NCBI GenBank assembly: GCA_017513525.1
Contig: JAFXFC010000052.1
Location: 1-64,000 of the forward strand
DNA from: Clostridia bacterium
GTDB taxonomy: Bacteria > Bacillota > Clostridia > Oscillospirales > Acutalibacteraceae
DNA: 64,000 nucleotides
Direction of reading: 5' to 3'
Notes under the pieces: generated by a model
The model's database searches: none
The model's input: the letters and a program-made list of their open reading frames with translations, nothing else
Told to the model about the DNA's origin: nothing
Translations under genes and position numbers: made by a program
Shown: one piece after another, positions 33,965-43,777 of the stretch
How positions within the stretch are numbered: the stretch's first letter is position 1
Layout of the letters: the number at the start of each line of letters is the position of its first letter

Positions 33965-36900
33965 ATGTGTAAAGAAAACGATTATTCATTTGACAGAGAC
34001 CGTTTTAATGCATATTACGGTCTTGAAGAACATCTGAAATCCTTTAGGGACATTCCCTTATATGAAAAGCTCTGTTGTAGCTGGGAAGTGGATAAACAGA
34101 GATATATAAATAATATTTCAGTAAGTGTACAGCGTTTTCCGCATTACAGCGACCACGGAGAAAGCCATTCAAAGGCTATTATCGCAAACATAGAATTTGT
34201 TTTAGGTAAAAAGAGAATTAAACAGTTATCTGTTGCTGATACCTGGCTTCTTCTTCAATGTGCCTATGCTCATGATATAGGAATGAGCATAAGTGCAAAG
34301 GACCTTATAAGTCAGATGGCGGAGGATAAAGATATTTATGAAAAAGTCAAAGCCATTTGTCAGAAAGAAGAAAGTGCCAGAGAGGCGTTTGAATTTATTC
34401 AGCCTTTGTTTGAATATTATCGTTATAAGAAAAAAGAAGACTGTCCCGATGATGACAGTGACGAGTATCTTGCAAAAACAAGCATTTCACAGCGCCTTGA
34501 TGCAAAAGCGCAGTATGATATTTTTTCATCAAACGATTTTGCCCGCTGGCCCATAAAGCTCATAAACGCTTTTACAATTATTCTTGAAAATTATGTCCGT
34601 CCCCGTCACGGAGAATTTTCTGAAAATATTCTATCGGAAGATTTTGCACAGATTTGCGATAACGGCATAGTTCCCATAAGACTTCGTTATCTCGTGGCAA
34701 GAATATCCTCTTTTCATATGAAAGACCGTGAGTTTTTATTGGAGGAATTTCCAAAAGAAACACTCGGTATATGTAAAGACTATATGAATCCCCGTTTTGC
34801 AGCAATAATGTTAAGGCTCGGTGATCTGCTTGATCTGGATAACGGCAGATTTAATCAGTCCCAGCTTAATATTCTCGGTGACAGCCCTTATGTGACACTT
34901 ATTCACCAGTTCAAACACGAGGCTGTTACCCATTTTTTGGTAACTCCCCTTGAAATAAGTATAAAAGCCAATTTTACTAAAAAAACAGCCGAAGCATTGA
35001 TACGTCTTGGAAACACAAGCGATACAGTATGTGAAATAGATGACCGGGCTAAAATGCAGCTTTGTATGAAATCCTGTAAATCTCTTCACGAATGGCTTGA
35101 AATGTTAAGAGAAGAACTTGATTTTCTTGCTATAAACTGGCTCAATATTGTTCCGAGAAAATTTGAAGGCTCCTGTCCCAATTTTGTTGAACCTGAACTT
35201 AGAATTGACGGCAGAATAATAAATAAACACGAGTTAGGGCTTAGTTATCAAATCACAACCAAGCGTTCAGCGGAAATAATTGAAGGTTCAAGCTTGTATC
35301 AGGAACCTCAATATACGTTTATCAGAGAAATATTGCAAAATGCCTTGGATGCCACGAAACTTAAAATGTTCCGTGACATTATGTCTGGTTTTTATCCTGA
35401 ATTTTATGACAACACTGGTAAGCCTAATCCCGAAATGATTAAAAAGCTGACTCCTGCGTGTTTTGCTGAAAAAATTAAAGATAATATTGATTTCTATAGA
35501 ATAGAATATGATATAAAACCAGATGAAAAAAATAAAACCGTTACTGTATCTATAAGAGATTACGGTGTTGGGATTACTTATAATGATTTGACCGGAATGC
35601 TAAAAATCGGTAATTCCAACAAAACGGAGTTTAATTCAGAATATGAAAAAATGCCAAATTGGCTTAAGCCGACAGGCAGCTTCGGCATAGGTCTTCAATC
35701 AATATTCTATGTCGCAAAATCCTTTAAAATATTATCAAGACCGTATTTTGAGCCGGAACTTGCAAAGCCTCCGCTTCGTGAAATGGTTTTTCATTCCGCA
35801 AGGATGGGCGGTGAAATTGAAGTTTCCATATGTAATAAGCAAGATGCTGAAAAATTTGGCTACGGCACGGAAGTTCAAATAGTTATTGATTTTAATAACA
35901 GTACAGATAAACTTTTGCTTTATATTAATAACGAAGAAGAAAAAAATATATTTGATATATTCTGTGAAAGTATGGAGCAATTATGTGTAGGTTTCATTAA
36001 TTATCTTCAAGATGTTTATTCTGATTTTATTATTCCCTGTGTAAAAAAAGAAACTGCAGTTACTGTTAAGCAAAAAAAATGTGAAAAATTACCAGAGAAA
36101 GCAGTTATTAAGAAAAACCTTCTTAATAAAACCTTCGGAAGTTTTTGCATTTTAAATGAATACGGTACAATTAAAAGATTCAGTGACGATTTTTCTCACG
36201 GTTTTTCCTGTTGGAACGGAAAATACGGCATTCTTATAAAATATAAACCAAACGGTGACGTAACAGGTAACAGAAGTAATGTTGTTTTATATTACAAGGG
36301 AATAAAAATTAACGGTGACCGAATGAAAAAACTTATTCATATTCCGTTTTTTGATGCAGAAATTCATATTTTTTCTGAATTTGCAAGTGCCATTCTTCAG
36401 ATAAACAGAGAAGATTTTCTTATAGAAAAAGTAAGTGAAATTGCATCAAATATTCATAAAACTCATTTTTGTTGTTTACAGTTTATCTTCAATAGAGATA
36501 ATTTAAACTTATATAAAGAAGAACTGGAAAGCATATGGATATTTAATGCTGATTCTCAAAAAACAGCATATATGATTCTTTCAAAATCTTATCTTGCTTT
36601 GCTAATGTTTTTTATTTCAAACAAGGATAAAACAGATATAGCATTAAAAAATTGGTTTATTACTTCAAATGAAACTATATATAATGATAAATTGGTACTA
36701 TACGATAAGATTTCTTATTATGTAATGTACAATAATTTTTTACGCTACCGTACTATTGATAAGAAAAATGAATATATTCTGTTTAACAAGTTGTTGATTG
36801 ATAATCTTGAAAATCTTTATTTTATTGCAAATAAGGCATTGCCGCCCAATGATTTGTCGCTTCAATATTGTAAAACTTTTGAAGAGGACTTTGCTGTACA

Positions 36901-37480
36901 TATACTTGAAGATTATTTTTATAATTATTCACAATTTGCAGCATATCAATTTAAGATATTAATGGTAACAGGCTGGAGCGAACCTGTAATCGTTTATAAA
37001 ATCTGCAGAAGAAACGGTGGCATTGTTCGCTCTGAAGATGAAGATTTCTGGACGTTGTGTGTGCAGTTATATAAATCTGCATTAAGAAAAAATAAAAGTG
37101 CTATAAAAAAACAGCAATTCAGATTGGTTTTTCCTTCAAAAGCAGAATTTGAAAAGGTATCTGTATCAAAACTTACACAGGGAATAGAGCATGAAGAAAT
37201 AACAAAATTCAACAGCTTTATTATTTCTCCCTTGTCTTTATATGAACTTGAAATGCTTGTTAATGCATGTGCCGGTAAAAAAGACAATATTAACAGCGTG
37301 TTAAACAAATATTTTTCAGAGAATTGGCTGGACAGAAATCATTCCCTTGTTGAATATATCAATAAATACCGTATCAGCCAAAGAAACAGCCGTAGCTGTT
37401 CCGCACAGGAGACAGACTGTGAAACATATCTTGAGTACAAGCGTTTCTTGAAAACTTTCCTCGGAAAGCTGCTTGATTAA
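33965..37480 (+). CDS. HD-domain plus Hsp90-like ATPase protein
   Basis: 1171 residues. The N-terminal part has HYSDHGESHSK (about 59-69) and CAYAHDIGMS (about 99-108), a metal-binding HD hydrolase signature. From about residue 450 an Hsp90/GHKL ATPase begins: REILQNALDATKLKM (N-box, about 453), RDYGVGITYNDL (about 530) and PTGSFGIGLQS (about 571). The remaining about 500 residues are mixed helix and strand without a recognised family. Large proteins of this HD-Hsp90-like design are known from accessory regions, and some are suspected defence or stress effectors. The substrate of the HD domain is unknown. It is coupled to the kinase and receiver genes upstream. Confidence 0.78.
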   Translation: MCKENDYSFDRDRFNAYYGLEEHLKSFRDIPLYEKLCCSWEVDKQRYINNISVSVQRFPHYSDHGESHSKAIIANIEFVLGKKRIKQLSVADTWLLLQCAYAHDIGMSISAKDLISQMAEDKDIYEKVKAICQKEESAREAFEFIQPLFEYYRYKKKEDCPDDDSDEYLAKTSISQRLDAKAQYDIFSSNDFARWPIKLINAFTIILENYVRPRHGEFSENILSEDFAQICDNGIVPIRLRYLVARISSFHMKDREFLLEEFPKETLGICKDYMNPRFAAIMLRLGDLLDLDNGRFNQSQLNILGDSPYVTLIHQFKHEAVTHFLVTPLEISIKANFTKKTAEALIRLGNTSDTVCEIDDRAKMQLCMKSCKSLHEWLEMLREELDFLAINWLNIVPRKFEGSCPNFVEPELRIDGRIINKHELGLSYQITTKRSAEIIEGSSLYQEPQYTFIREILQNALDATKLKMFRDIMSGFYPEFYDNTGKPNPEMIKKLTPACFAEKIKDNIDFYRIEYDIKPDEKNKTVTVSIRDYGVGITYNDLTGMLKIGNSNKTEFNSEYEKMPNWLKPTGSFGIGLQSIFYVAKSFKILSRPYFEPELAKPPLREMVFHSARMGGEIEVSICNKQDAEKFGYGTEVQIVIDFNNSTDKLLLYINNEEEKNIFDIFCESMEQLCVGFINYLQDVYSDFIIPCVKKETAVTVKQKKCEKLPEKAVIKKNLLNKTFGSFCILNEYGTIKRFSDDFSHGFSCWNGKYGILIKYKPNGDVTGNRSNVVLYYKGIKINGDRMKKLIHIPFFDAEIHIFSEFASAILQINREDFLIEKVSEIASNIHKTHFCCLQFIFNRDNLNLYKEELESIWIFNADSQKTAYMILSKSYLALLMFFISNKDKTDIALKNWFITSNETIYNDKLVLYDKISYYVMYNNFLRYRTIDKKNEYILFNKLLIDNLENLYFIANKALPPNDLSLQYCKTFEEDFAVHILEDYFYNYSQFAAYQFKILMVTGWSEPVIVYKICRRNGGIVRSEDEDFWTLCVQLYKSALRKNKSAIKKQQFRLVFPSKAEFEKVSVSKLTQGIEHEEITKFNSFIISPLSLYELEMLVNACAGKKDNINSVLNKYFSENWLDRNHSLVEYINKYRISQRNSRSCSAQETDCETYLEYKRFLKTFLGKLLD

Positions 37481-37503
37481 GTAAAAAGTAAAGGAGTATT
37501 GCA

Positions 37504-38001
37504 ATGAATGAAGTTACAGTCGCTTTAATAAGCCTGTCTGTGTTAACTATAGTTTCAATGGTTCTGAGTCTTTTGGTTTATATTCAGAACAATCAAAAGC
37601 ATTATTCAACCACAATTTCAAAAGAGCGAATGGAATGGATCAAAGAAACAAGAAAGATTGCCGCAGATTTTCTTGCCTTTTGTGAGAAATATGATACTCT
37701 TGATGAAAAGAATTCACTGGAGTATTACAAGCTCAAAAATCTATTGCTGCTAAATTTGAATTCAGATATTAAGTATACAAACGATGTAATCATCCGTAAT
37801 GCAATAGAAGATAGAGATTTTACTGAAGTAAAAGCAGCATTACCGCAAATCAGAACTGCATTTGCAAGTATATTTAAATCTGAATGGGACAAGGCAAAAC
37901 TTGAGTCAGGCAGAAGTAAATACTATGTAATATGGCTTGATAAAAGAAACCGTGATTTAAAAAAATACTATTCAGATAATCAAAATAACACTATTGTTTA
38001 A
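37504..38001 (+). CDS. Small membrane-anchored helical protein
   Basis: 165 residues. One N-terminal membrane helix (about residues 4-27), then a charged helical cytosolic part (MEWIKETRKIAADFLAFCEKY). The family is unknown. AAAGGAG precedes the ATG, 23 bases after the HD/ATPase gene, so it closes that operon. It could anchor the system to the membrane or act as its effector. Confidence 0.65.
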   Translation: MNEVTVALISLSVLTIVSMVLSLLVYIQNNQKHYSTTISKERMEWIKETRKIAADFLAFCEKYDTLDEKNSLEYYKLKNLLLLNLNSDIKYTNDVIIRNAIEDRDFTEVKAALPQIRTAFASIFKSEWDKAKLESGRSKYYVIWLDKRNRDLKKYYSDNQNNTIV

Positions 38002-38015
38002 TATTTTTAATGTAA

Positions 38016-38044
38016 ACGAGGCGGCAGTAACTCTGTCGCCTCGT
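38016..38044 (+). terminator. Terminator closing the kinase/ATPase operon
   Basis: ACGAGGCGGCAG pairs with CTGTCGCCTCGT (one wobble) around a 5-base loop. It separates this operon from the convergent integrase gene. Confidence 0.75.
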
Positions 38045-38092
38045 TGTATAGATGTCTTGTTATGATATCATTTTTTTTGGTATCGTCTGTCT

Positions 38093-39484
38093 TTATAGAG
38101 TACTTGCCCATTTTTTTATTAAATCTTTCATTTCCGGATTTTGAATAAGTTTTAATAACGTTTCTGATTCGTTATCTATTTCATCTACTGTAAGCTCTTG
38201 TGGTGGTGCTTGCTGATTTTTAAAGTTTTCTGAATGCGAATTTTCATATTTTGAATAAAACGCTTCTTCAAATTTTGCTGCATTATATTTTCGGTCTTCA
38301 TCTATAATATGTGAATAAACATCGGTTATCATTTTGACTTGTGAATGTCCTGAGTCTCCTTGAACAGATTTTACATCACCACCGTTAAGTTTAAGCTTGT
38401 ATGTAACACTTGAGTGCCGTAAACTGTGAAAAACAATGTGAGGCAGGTTATTCTCTTTTATCAACTTTTGTAGTGCTCTTGTTATAATCTGACTTTCCAT
38501 AGGTCTTCCGTTTGGTGAACAAAACACAAGATTATAATCAAAATATTCTTCTCCAAAAAGATCTATCAGCTCCTGAATGTCACCATATCTTTTTCTGAGC
38601 ATCGAAGCTACCGTTTTTGGTAAATAAATCTTTCTGACACTGCTTGCGGTTTTTGGTGTTTTAAGAACCAAAACGGTGGTGTTTCTGCTAAATACAGCAG
38701 GGAATTTTTTTATAACATCTTTTTCGCCGAGCTTCTCCATAACCTCTTTGTTAACTCTTTGAAGCTCTTTATTGATAATGATGTAAGATTCTCCTGATGC
38801 AATACTTGCTTCAGAGATTTCTATACAGTCCCAAGTAAGTCCAAGCATTTCGCCAATACGCAAAGAACAGGCAAATGCAAGATTAAGCGCTAATTTTAAT
38901 ATTTCATCATCGCAAAGTGAAATTGCCTTAAAAAGTGTTTCTGAATCCCATATTTCTCTTTCCTTGCGTTCGGTTTTCGGAACAGTTGCATTCAGGCAAG
39001 GATTTTTTGATATTAATTCCCATTTGATAGCCTGATTAAAAGCACATCTTAATAGCTTGTGTATTTCTCTGATAATATTTGCGGACACCGCTTTTTCGGG
39101 TGATTTATATGAACTCACAAATTTCATATTAAGCAAATCAAGATAATATTTTTCTATAATTCTTGTGTTTATATCTTTCAATTCAATTTGTCCGATAACA
39201 GGATTAATATAATGAGATATCAAGCTTTTTCTGCCTTCATATGTCGACATAGCCCATTTATTTACACCGTAAATTGTTACATAGTCATTCAACAAATCTG
39301 CTACAGTTTTAGCTTCATAAACCAAGAATGTTCCGTTTTGTTGTTGATATTCAATCTCACTCTTTCTTTTCCTGGCAGCTGTATTTGTATCAAAAGTTTC
39401 CCATTTCTGCCGTTCTTTTCCCTGCTCATCAGTATATCTATAAACAACACAGTACTTATTCTTTCGCCTGTATATCGAAGCCAT
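38093..39484 (-). CDS. int: Tyrosine integrase of an integrative element
   Basis: 463 residues. The N-terminus resembles the arm-binding domain of Tn916-type integrases (YRRKNKYCVVYRYTDEQGKERQKWETF). A SAM-like core-binding domain follows. The catalytic domain shows SLRIGEML (Arg), VFHSLRHSSVTY (His-x-x-Arg), SGHSQVKM (His) and TDVYSH (Tyr). The enzyme cuts and joins element ends. AAAGGAGC precedes the ATG. It overlaps the excisionase-like gene by 29 bases, as expected for an int/xis operon. The gene looks intact. No flanking repeat pair that would fix the element ends was found. Confidence 0.92.
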   Translation of the reverse strand: MASIYRRKNKYCVVYRYTDEQGKERQKWETFDTNTAARKRKSEIEYQQQNGTFLVYEAKTVADLLNDYVTIYGVNKWAMSTYEGRKSLISHYINPVIGQIELKDINTRIIEKYYLDLLNMKFVSSYKSPEKAVSANIIREIHKLLRCAFNQAIKWELISKNPCLNATVPKTERKEREIWDSETLFKAISLCDDEILKLALNLAFACSLRIGEMLGLTWDCIEISEASIASGESYIIINKELQRVNKEVMEKLGEKDVIKKFPAVFSRNTTVLVLKTPKTASSVRKIYLPKTVASMLRKRYGDIQELIDLFGEEYFDYNLVFCSPNGRPMESQIITRALQKLIKENNLPHIVFHSLRHSSVTYKLKLNGGDVKSVQGDSGHSQVKMITDVYSHIIDEDRKYNAAKFEEAFYSKYENSHSENFKNQQAPPQELTVDEIDNESETLLKLIQNPEMKDLIKKWASTL

Positions 39485-39920
39485 TATTTGAGCTCCTTTC
39501 TTTTTCAGATTTCTTTACATAATGATGTTGGTTTTTATACCAATTATCATAACTCTTTTTGTCCACTCTTTTAGTGTTTTCAACGTTTATTATTTTGATA
39601 GTCTTTTCTCGGTGCATAAGCTGGGATGCTGTTGTTCTTGATATACCCAAATCTTCAGCAATTTGCTGTATTGAAATAACTTCTCCGAACTTACTCCCCG
39701 GTGGGGGACCATTAGTTTTTTTATAATGAAACTGTCCTGCATACCATTCCTCGAAGCTATCAATCATTACTCGAAGAACTCCGGCAACTTCTCTTGTCTC
39801 AAAGAAATTCTTTTTTATAAGCCAATATGATTCAACCTTTTTTAATCCTAACAACTCCCCCATTTCTATTACAGACATACTCTTTTTCTGCTTTGTTACA
39901 GTCATACAACTTTTATCCAT
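39456..39920 (-). CDS. Double helix-turn-helix excisionase-like protein
   Basis: About 154 residues. Two similar winged-helix-like segments occur: MSVIEMGELLGLKKVESYWLI...VMIDSFEEWYAGQ and ISIQQIAEDLGISRTTASQLM...VDKKSYDNWYKNQ. Each resembles an excisionase/MerR-type DNA-binding unit, so the protein looks like an internal duplication. AAGGAGTG supports ATG 39920; the frame opens earlier at 39965 without such a site. It probably controls direction of integrase action. Confidence 0.75.
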   Translation of the reverse strand: MDKSCMTVTKQKKSMSVIEMGELLGLKKVESYWLIKKNFFETREVAGVLRVMIDSFEEWYAGQFHYKKTNGPPPGSKFGEVISIQQIAEDLGISRTTASQLMHREKTIKIINVENTKRVDKKSYDNWYKNQHHYVKKSEKERSSNNGFDIQAKE

Positions 39921-39994
39921 ATCAGACACTCCTTTTTTATTTTCAGTATGTCTTAATTTTATCAAATAAATTTATTTTTGTGAAATGTGCGATT

Positions 39995-40225
39995 TTACTC
40001 CAACATTCTATTATCCAGCCATTCATCAAAACTTTTCTTTGAAATGCGTATTGAATTTCCGATTTTTACAGTTCTGAACAAGCCTGAATTTGCAAGGGTA
40101 TAAGCAGCATTTTTTCCAATGGCAAGAATGCTCTGTATTTCATTTACCGTATATGTCCTTTTATCTGTTATTAATAAATCTGAATTAATCTGCAACTTTT
40201 TTTCTTTGTGTTTATCATTTCTCAT
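39995..40225 (-). CDS. Excisionase family DNA-binding protein
   Basis: 76 residues with the layout YTVNEIQSILAIGKNAAYTLANSG...VKIGNSIRISKKSFDEWLDN, the standard helix-turn-helix 17/excisionase pattern. AAAGAGAGG lies before the ATG. It belongs to the int operon and probably acts as xis or as a regulator of it. Confidence 0.82.
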   Translation of the reverse strand: MRNDKHKEKKLQINSDLLITDKRTYTVNEIQSILAIGKNAAYTLANSGLFRTVKIGNSIRISKKSFDEWLDNRMLE

Positions 40226-40344
40226 AAAATAAAGCCTCTCTTTAGTAAGTAATAATGTGTTTCACTTATTACCACCGAGAGAGGCTTTTTGCATACCTTT
40301 AATTGTAAACATTTACAATTATTTAAATGTGAAAAATATTACAA

Positions 40345-40878
40345 TTAGTTTTTTGAAAAATATAAACGTAATGCTTTTAGTCCGGCTTCTATGGATTTAT
40401 CTACAGCACTATAATTAACCCCTTCTTCCTTCGCAATTGTTCGTGAATTTTTTCCGTAAATAAAATGTTGGACTAACCGTTCTTTTTGTTTTTCAGATAA
40501 TGTATCAAGACCTTTATAAAGAATTTCTATGTCTGACTTTTTTATAAAATCTATCAAAAAATCATCTTGCACTAATTCTTTGTTATGTAATTGGCATTCA
40601 CCATCAACAAAACCATAAATGTCTTCAGAACGGATTGCTCTCATCAAATGTTTGTTCTCATTTCTGTTATATTCCGTTCTTACTTGAACATAGCTCATTG
40701 AAACTAATTCATACGGTGAATATACCGAAAGAATATCAGAATACTTATCATATAATTCTTTGAGTGTTAAATCTGAGGCAATTATCCATTTTATTTTTCC
40801 TTTATAATTCGGATATTCTTTTACCATATTAATTACTACTAAATCATCGTTTTTTAATTCTGTTCTATTATTTATCAT
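40345..40878 (-). CDS. Sigma-70-like regulator of the mobile element
   Basis: 177 residues. The C-terminal third is a sigma region 4-type helix-turn-helix (LDTLSEKQKERLVQHFIYGKNSRTIAKEEGVNYSAVDKSI). The N-terminal part is poorly matched to region 2. Proteins of this type accompany int and excisionase genes in Tn916/Tn1549-like elements of Clostridia and probably activate their transcription. Upstream, at 40909-40940, a 12-bp perfect hairpin (CTTAATTTTTGA with its complement) could act as attenuator. Confidence 0.75.
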   Translation of the reverse strand: MINNRTELKNDDLVVINMVKEYPNYKGKIKWIIASDLTLKELYDKYSDILSVYSPYELVSMSYVQVRTEYNRNENKHLMRAIRSEDIYGFVDGECQLHNKELVQDDFLIDFIKKSDIEILYKGLDTLSEKQKERLVQHFIYGKNSRTIAKEEGVNYSAVDKSIEAGLKALRLYFSKN

Positions 40879-40964
40879 TTTATAGTCTCCTTAATTTTTG
40901 AATTTTGTGTCAAAAATTAAGGGACTATGGGTATTTAGCTATATAACATACCCAACAAAACATA

Positions 40965-41014
40965 AAACCCTTTCTTACGGCATTGCCGAAGAAAGGGTTT
41001 CGCTATATTTTTTT
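40965..41014. terminator. Bidirectional terminator before module A
   Basis: AAACCCTTTCTT pairs with AAGAAAGGGTTT, and GGCATTGCC pairs inside the loop. T-rich tracts lie on both sides. It isolates the sigma gene from the left repeat of module A. Confidence 0.7.
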
Positions 41015-41117
41015 TGTTGAGTAAACAATAAATAAGATATGATAAATACTGTTTTTTCTCAACAGCAACTATTCAGCTGCCTTAAAAAATTATTCTTATC
41101 TCTATTTGAATTTCTTT

Positions 41118-41147
41118 TTACAATAACTGTTAATTATTGGGAGATGA
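41118..41147 (+). repeat. Module A left inverted repeat (30 bp)
   Basis: Begins TTACAATAACTG and ends GGGAGATGA. Its exact reverse complement is at 44914-44943. It contains CAATAA-N7-TTATTG, two inverted arms around a 7-base core (CTGTTAA), like a tyrosine recombinase crossover site. GGGAG within it serves as ribosome site for the gene at 41157. Confidence 0.9.
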
Positions 41148-41156
41148 AAATATAGT

Positions 41157-42296
41157 ATGTTATATCATTTAGATGATATAGAAAAGATACGTAGTTACGA
41201 AAAACTTCAACGAAACAAAGGACATAATGTATTTGATATATCGCATTGGGATTCAGGAAATGAATACAAAAAAAGTCTATCTTCAATACTAGATTTTAAT
41301 TGTACATTTGAGCCATTTGATTACATATACAGTTATGAAATAGACAAAAAAGTACATTCAAAAGTACAAAAAGAATTAATTGGTGCTAGTGACGATTGCA
41401 CCATTTTCTTTCAAAATAGCACAATTGCAATTGTAAATATATGCAATTTCCTGCAAAAAAACAAAATAAACAATATCTGTGTTTTGCAACCAGCATATTT
41501 CACGGTTAGTCCCTGTTTGAGAGCGTTTGAAATTAATACTAAAAATGAAAGTTTATTATTCCAAAATGAAGTTTATAGAATTCCGATAGAGAAAATAATA
41601 AACTCTAAATACGATGCTATTTGGATAACTTCTCCTATTTTTTGCACTAGTACATATTATAGCCAGCAAGAGATTGATAAACTTCAATTACTATTAGACA
41701 AGGGTTATTATGTTATTTGTGATGAAAGTTTGTCGATTAAGGAATATAATTTAAGACATCAGCTAACCAACAATGAAAGACTCTTATCTTTATATAGTCC
41801 TCATAAAGTCATAGGTACCAACACAATAAAATTTTCTTGTTTAATTTGTAACCATGAGTATGAAAACTTTTTTGATCAATGGACGGATCTGTTTTCTGGT
41901 GGATTATCCAATTCATCAAAAATAGCTATAAATCATTTTTTGACACCCAATTATTATAAATGTCTAGATTTTCATACAAATTATACTAACAGTGTAAAAA
42001 AGAAAGCGTTAGAGGTTATTGCAATTAATAATAAGGATGGAGATATGTTTTTTTCTCATTCAGTCGGTCAATATATGACCATTTTTTGTCCATCAGTACC
42101 ATATCACCAATCGACTAAACAAACTTTTATTAGAGATATTATTTTCAACACCAATGTTTCTATATTGCCAGGTTATTTAGAAGGATTTTATGAAGAAATG
42201 GGATTTTGCTTTCGTGTGAACTTAACTTCAGATGAAAGCCGATTAATAACAAGTTTAAATAGAGTGTTAAAATACATAAATGCTAATTATTTGTAA
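41157..42296 (+). CDS. PLP-dependent aminotransferase-like enzyme
   Basis: 379 residues with the fold-type I layout: a glycine/serine strand followed by FFQNSTIAIVNI, AYFTVSPCLRAF, an aspartate strand YYVICDESLSI (PLP ring contact) and YSPHKVIGTN with the candidate Schiff-base lysine. The C-terminal domain contains FCFRVNLTSDE (carboxylate-binding Arg). The closest general resemblance is to class I/II aminotransferases such as histidinol-phosphate or threonine-phosphate types; the substrate is unknown. The ribosome site lies in the module A repeat. It converges on the pentapeptide gene, overlapping it by 10 bases. Confidence 0.75.
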   Translation: MLYHLDDIEKIRSYEKLQRNKGHNVFDISHWDSGNEYKKSLSSILDFNCTFEPFDYIYSYEIDKKVHSKVQKELIGASDDCTIFFQNSTIAIVNICNFLQKNKINNICVLQPAYFTVSPCLRAFEINTKNESLLFQNEVYRIPIEKIINSKYDAIWITSPIFCTSTYYSQQEIDKLQLLLDKGYYVICDESLSIKEYNLRHQLTNNERLLSLYSPHKVIGTNTIKFSCLICNHEYENFFDQWTDLFSGGLSNSSKIAINHFLTPNYYKCLDFHTNYTNSVKKKALEVIAINNKDGDMFFSHSVGQYMTIFCPSVPYHQSTKQTFIRDIIFNTNVSILPGYLEGFYEEMGFCFRVNLTSDESRLITSLNRVLKYINANYL

Positions 42297-43750
42297 AAGT
42301 ATTCCACACTACTTATATTGTTCCTATTAAAACCTTGATAGTTATTATTTATTGTCATTCCGTTAATAACAAAAACATTGATGGCACTCGAAACATCCTT
42401 ATCTGTTTGAATTTGATTAATCTGCTTACTAATTGTATCTGGTAAATTTAATACTACAGTATTTCCAACGCCTTGCTGAGATACATTGTTAACATTATGA
42501 TTTGGTTCTTCTTTTTGAACATCCTTTGAGGGTTTGGGCTTTACTTTAACGATTATACCTATAATCGAAAGTAATATTTGTAAACACTTGAGTATATTGT
42601 CTGGTGACTCAATCCATTCAATAAAAGACCCCTTCTCTGTTTTGATTTGTATAGGTTCAGATGCACAAATTCCCAACTGCTTTTGAAGCGACTGCAATAA
42701 AGCACAAGTTTCAATTGTTGGTTTTTCCTTAAATGTGAATTTTATTATAATGTCAGAATTATTTACATTAATCTCCGAAATAGCAGAATCTAATTCATCA
42801 ATATAGTTTTGATATGCTTTAAACAAAGTATTATGTATAAAGTTTATATCGCTTTTTGATTTAGTGGCGGCAATATTTTTTATTTCTGATTTTTTAAATG
42901 TATCAATTAATGATATCAGTTGAATAATGGTTATTGGAGAAATCAAGTCGTGCTCTAAAGAATGAGCTAATACAAGTTCTATGAATCTAATTTCCTCAGA
43001 ACGTACTATAATGTTATTTTGTATTTGTTGCAAAATAACATTAATACAAAAAACGAGGGAGTATTCATATGAATAGTTATTAGAATTAAGCTCTACAATT
43101 GCAGCATTAATAAGTTCCTTGTTATCTATAAGTTTTTGTTGCAATTTCTCAAGTTCATCATAATTTATACCTAATTCTACCAAATTTTTTGGAGCAATTC
43201 CAAAATTTGATGACATAACTAAAGGATCGATACTTGTTTTTTCGAACGCAGAATTAATAAGTAGATTAAAAACGAAATTTCCATTTATCTGTGAATTAAG
43301 CCAATTACATTCAATAAAAGTATTCAAAGATGTAGAACTTTGTCTTAGATTCATATTATCTATCACACAACTCGTAAAGGTTGAATCGCTCATTGTTATG
43401 TGATTAAAATTACACGATATAAAAATACAATTTTCAAATGTATTGCTCATCATTGTTGAACCTTTAAAGTTAACTCTAACAAATTTACATTTTTTAAAAT
43501 CGCAAGAGATAATATCAGAGTTTTGAAAAGATTGGTTATCAAACGAACAATTTTCTATGTGCGAACTGTCAAAATCAGAATTTGCAAATAATGTTTTAGA
43601 AAAATCGGTTTCTTCAATTATACAGTTCTTAAATGAAATTGAATGCATGTCCGTACCTGAAAGATTTTTCCGGGTAATTTGTAGAAAAGTATAAATTTCA
43701 TTTGGGCTAAAGCTTTCGTTACATTGATTGTAAATAGTCAAGTCGTTCAA
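42287..43750 (-). CDS. Pentapeptide-repeat protein with C-terminal hydrophobic segment
   Basis: 487 residues starting at TTG behind GGAGGTG. Residues about 35-165 form an irregular pentapeptide-repeat helix (CSFDNQSF, CDFKKCKF, VNFKGSTM, CNFNHITM). A helical middle follows, then a short hydrophobic helix near 375-395 (LQILLSIIGIIVKV) and a Gln/Asn-rich tail. Pentapeptide helices mediate binding, sometimes mimicking DNA. The start is 27 bases from that of the divergent decarboxylase gene, so the two share a regulatory region. The role in the module is unknown. Confidence 0.7.
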   Translation of the reverse strand: MNDLTIYNQCNESFSPNEIYTFLQITRKNLSGTDMHSISFKNCIIEETDFSKTLFANSDFDSSHIENCSFDNQSFQNSDIISCDFKKCKFVRVNFKGSTMMSNTFENCIFISCNFNHITMSDSTFTSCVIDNMNLRQSSTSLNTFIECNWLNSQINGNFVFNLLINSAFEKTSIDPLVMSSNFGIAPKNLVELGINYDELEKLQQKLIDNKELINAAIVELNSNNYSYEYSLVFCINVILQQIQNNIIVRSEEIRFIELVLAHSLEHDLISPITIIQLISLIDTFKKSEIKNIAATKSKSDINFIHNTLFKAYQNYIDELDSAISEINVNNSDIIIKFTFKEKPTIETCALLQSLQKQLGICASEPIQIKTEKGSFIEWIESPDNILKCLQILLSIIGIIVKVKPKPSKDVQKEEPNHNVNNVSQQGVGNTVVLNLPDTISKQINQIQTDKDVSSAINVFVINGMTINNNYQGFNRNNISSVEYFYK

Positions 43751-43777
43751 AAAAACACCTCCGAAAGGATAATAATA

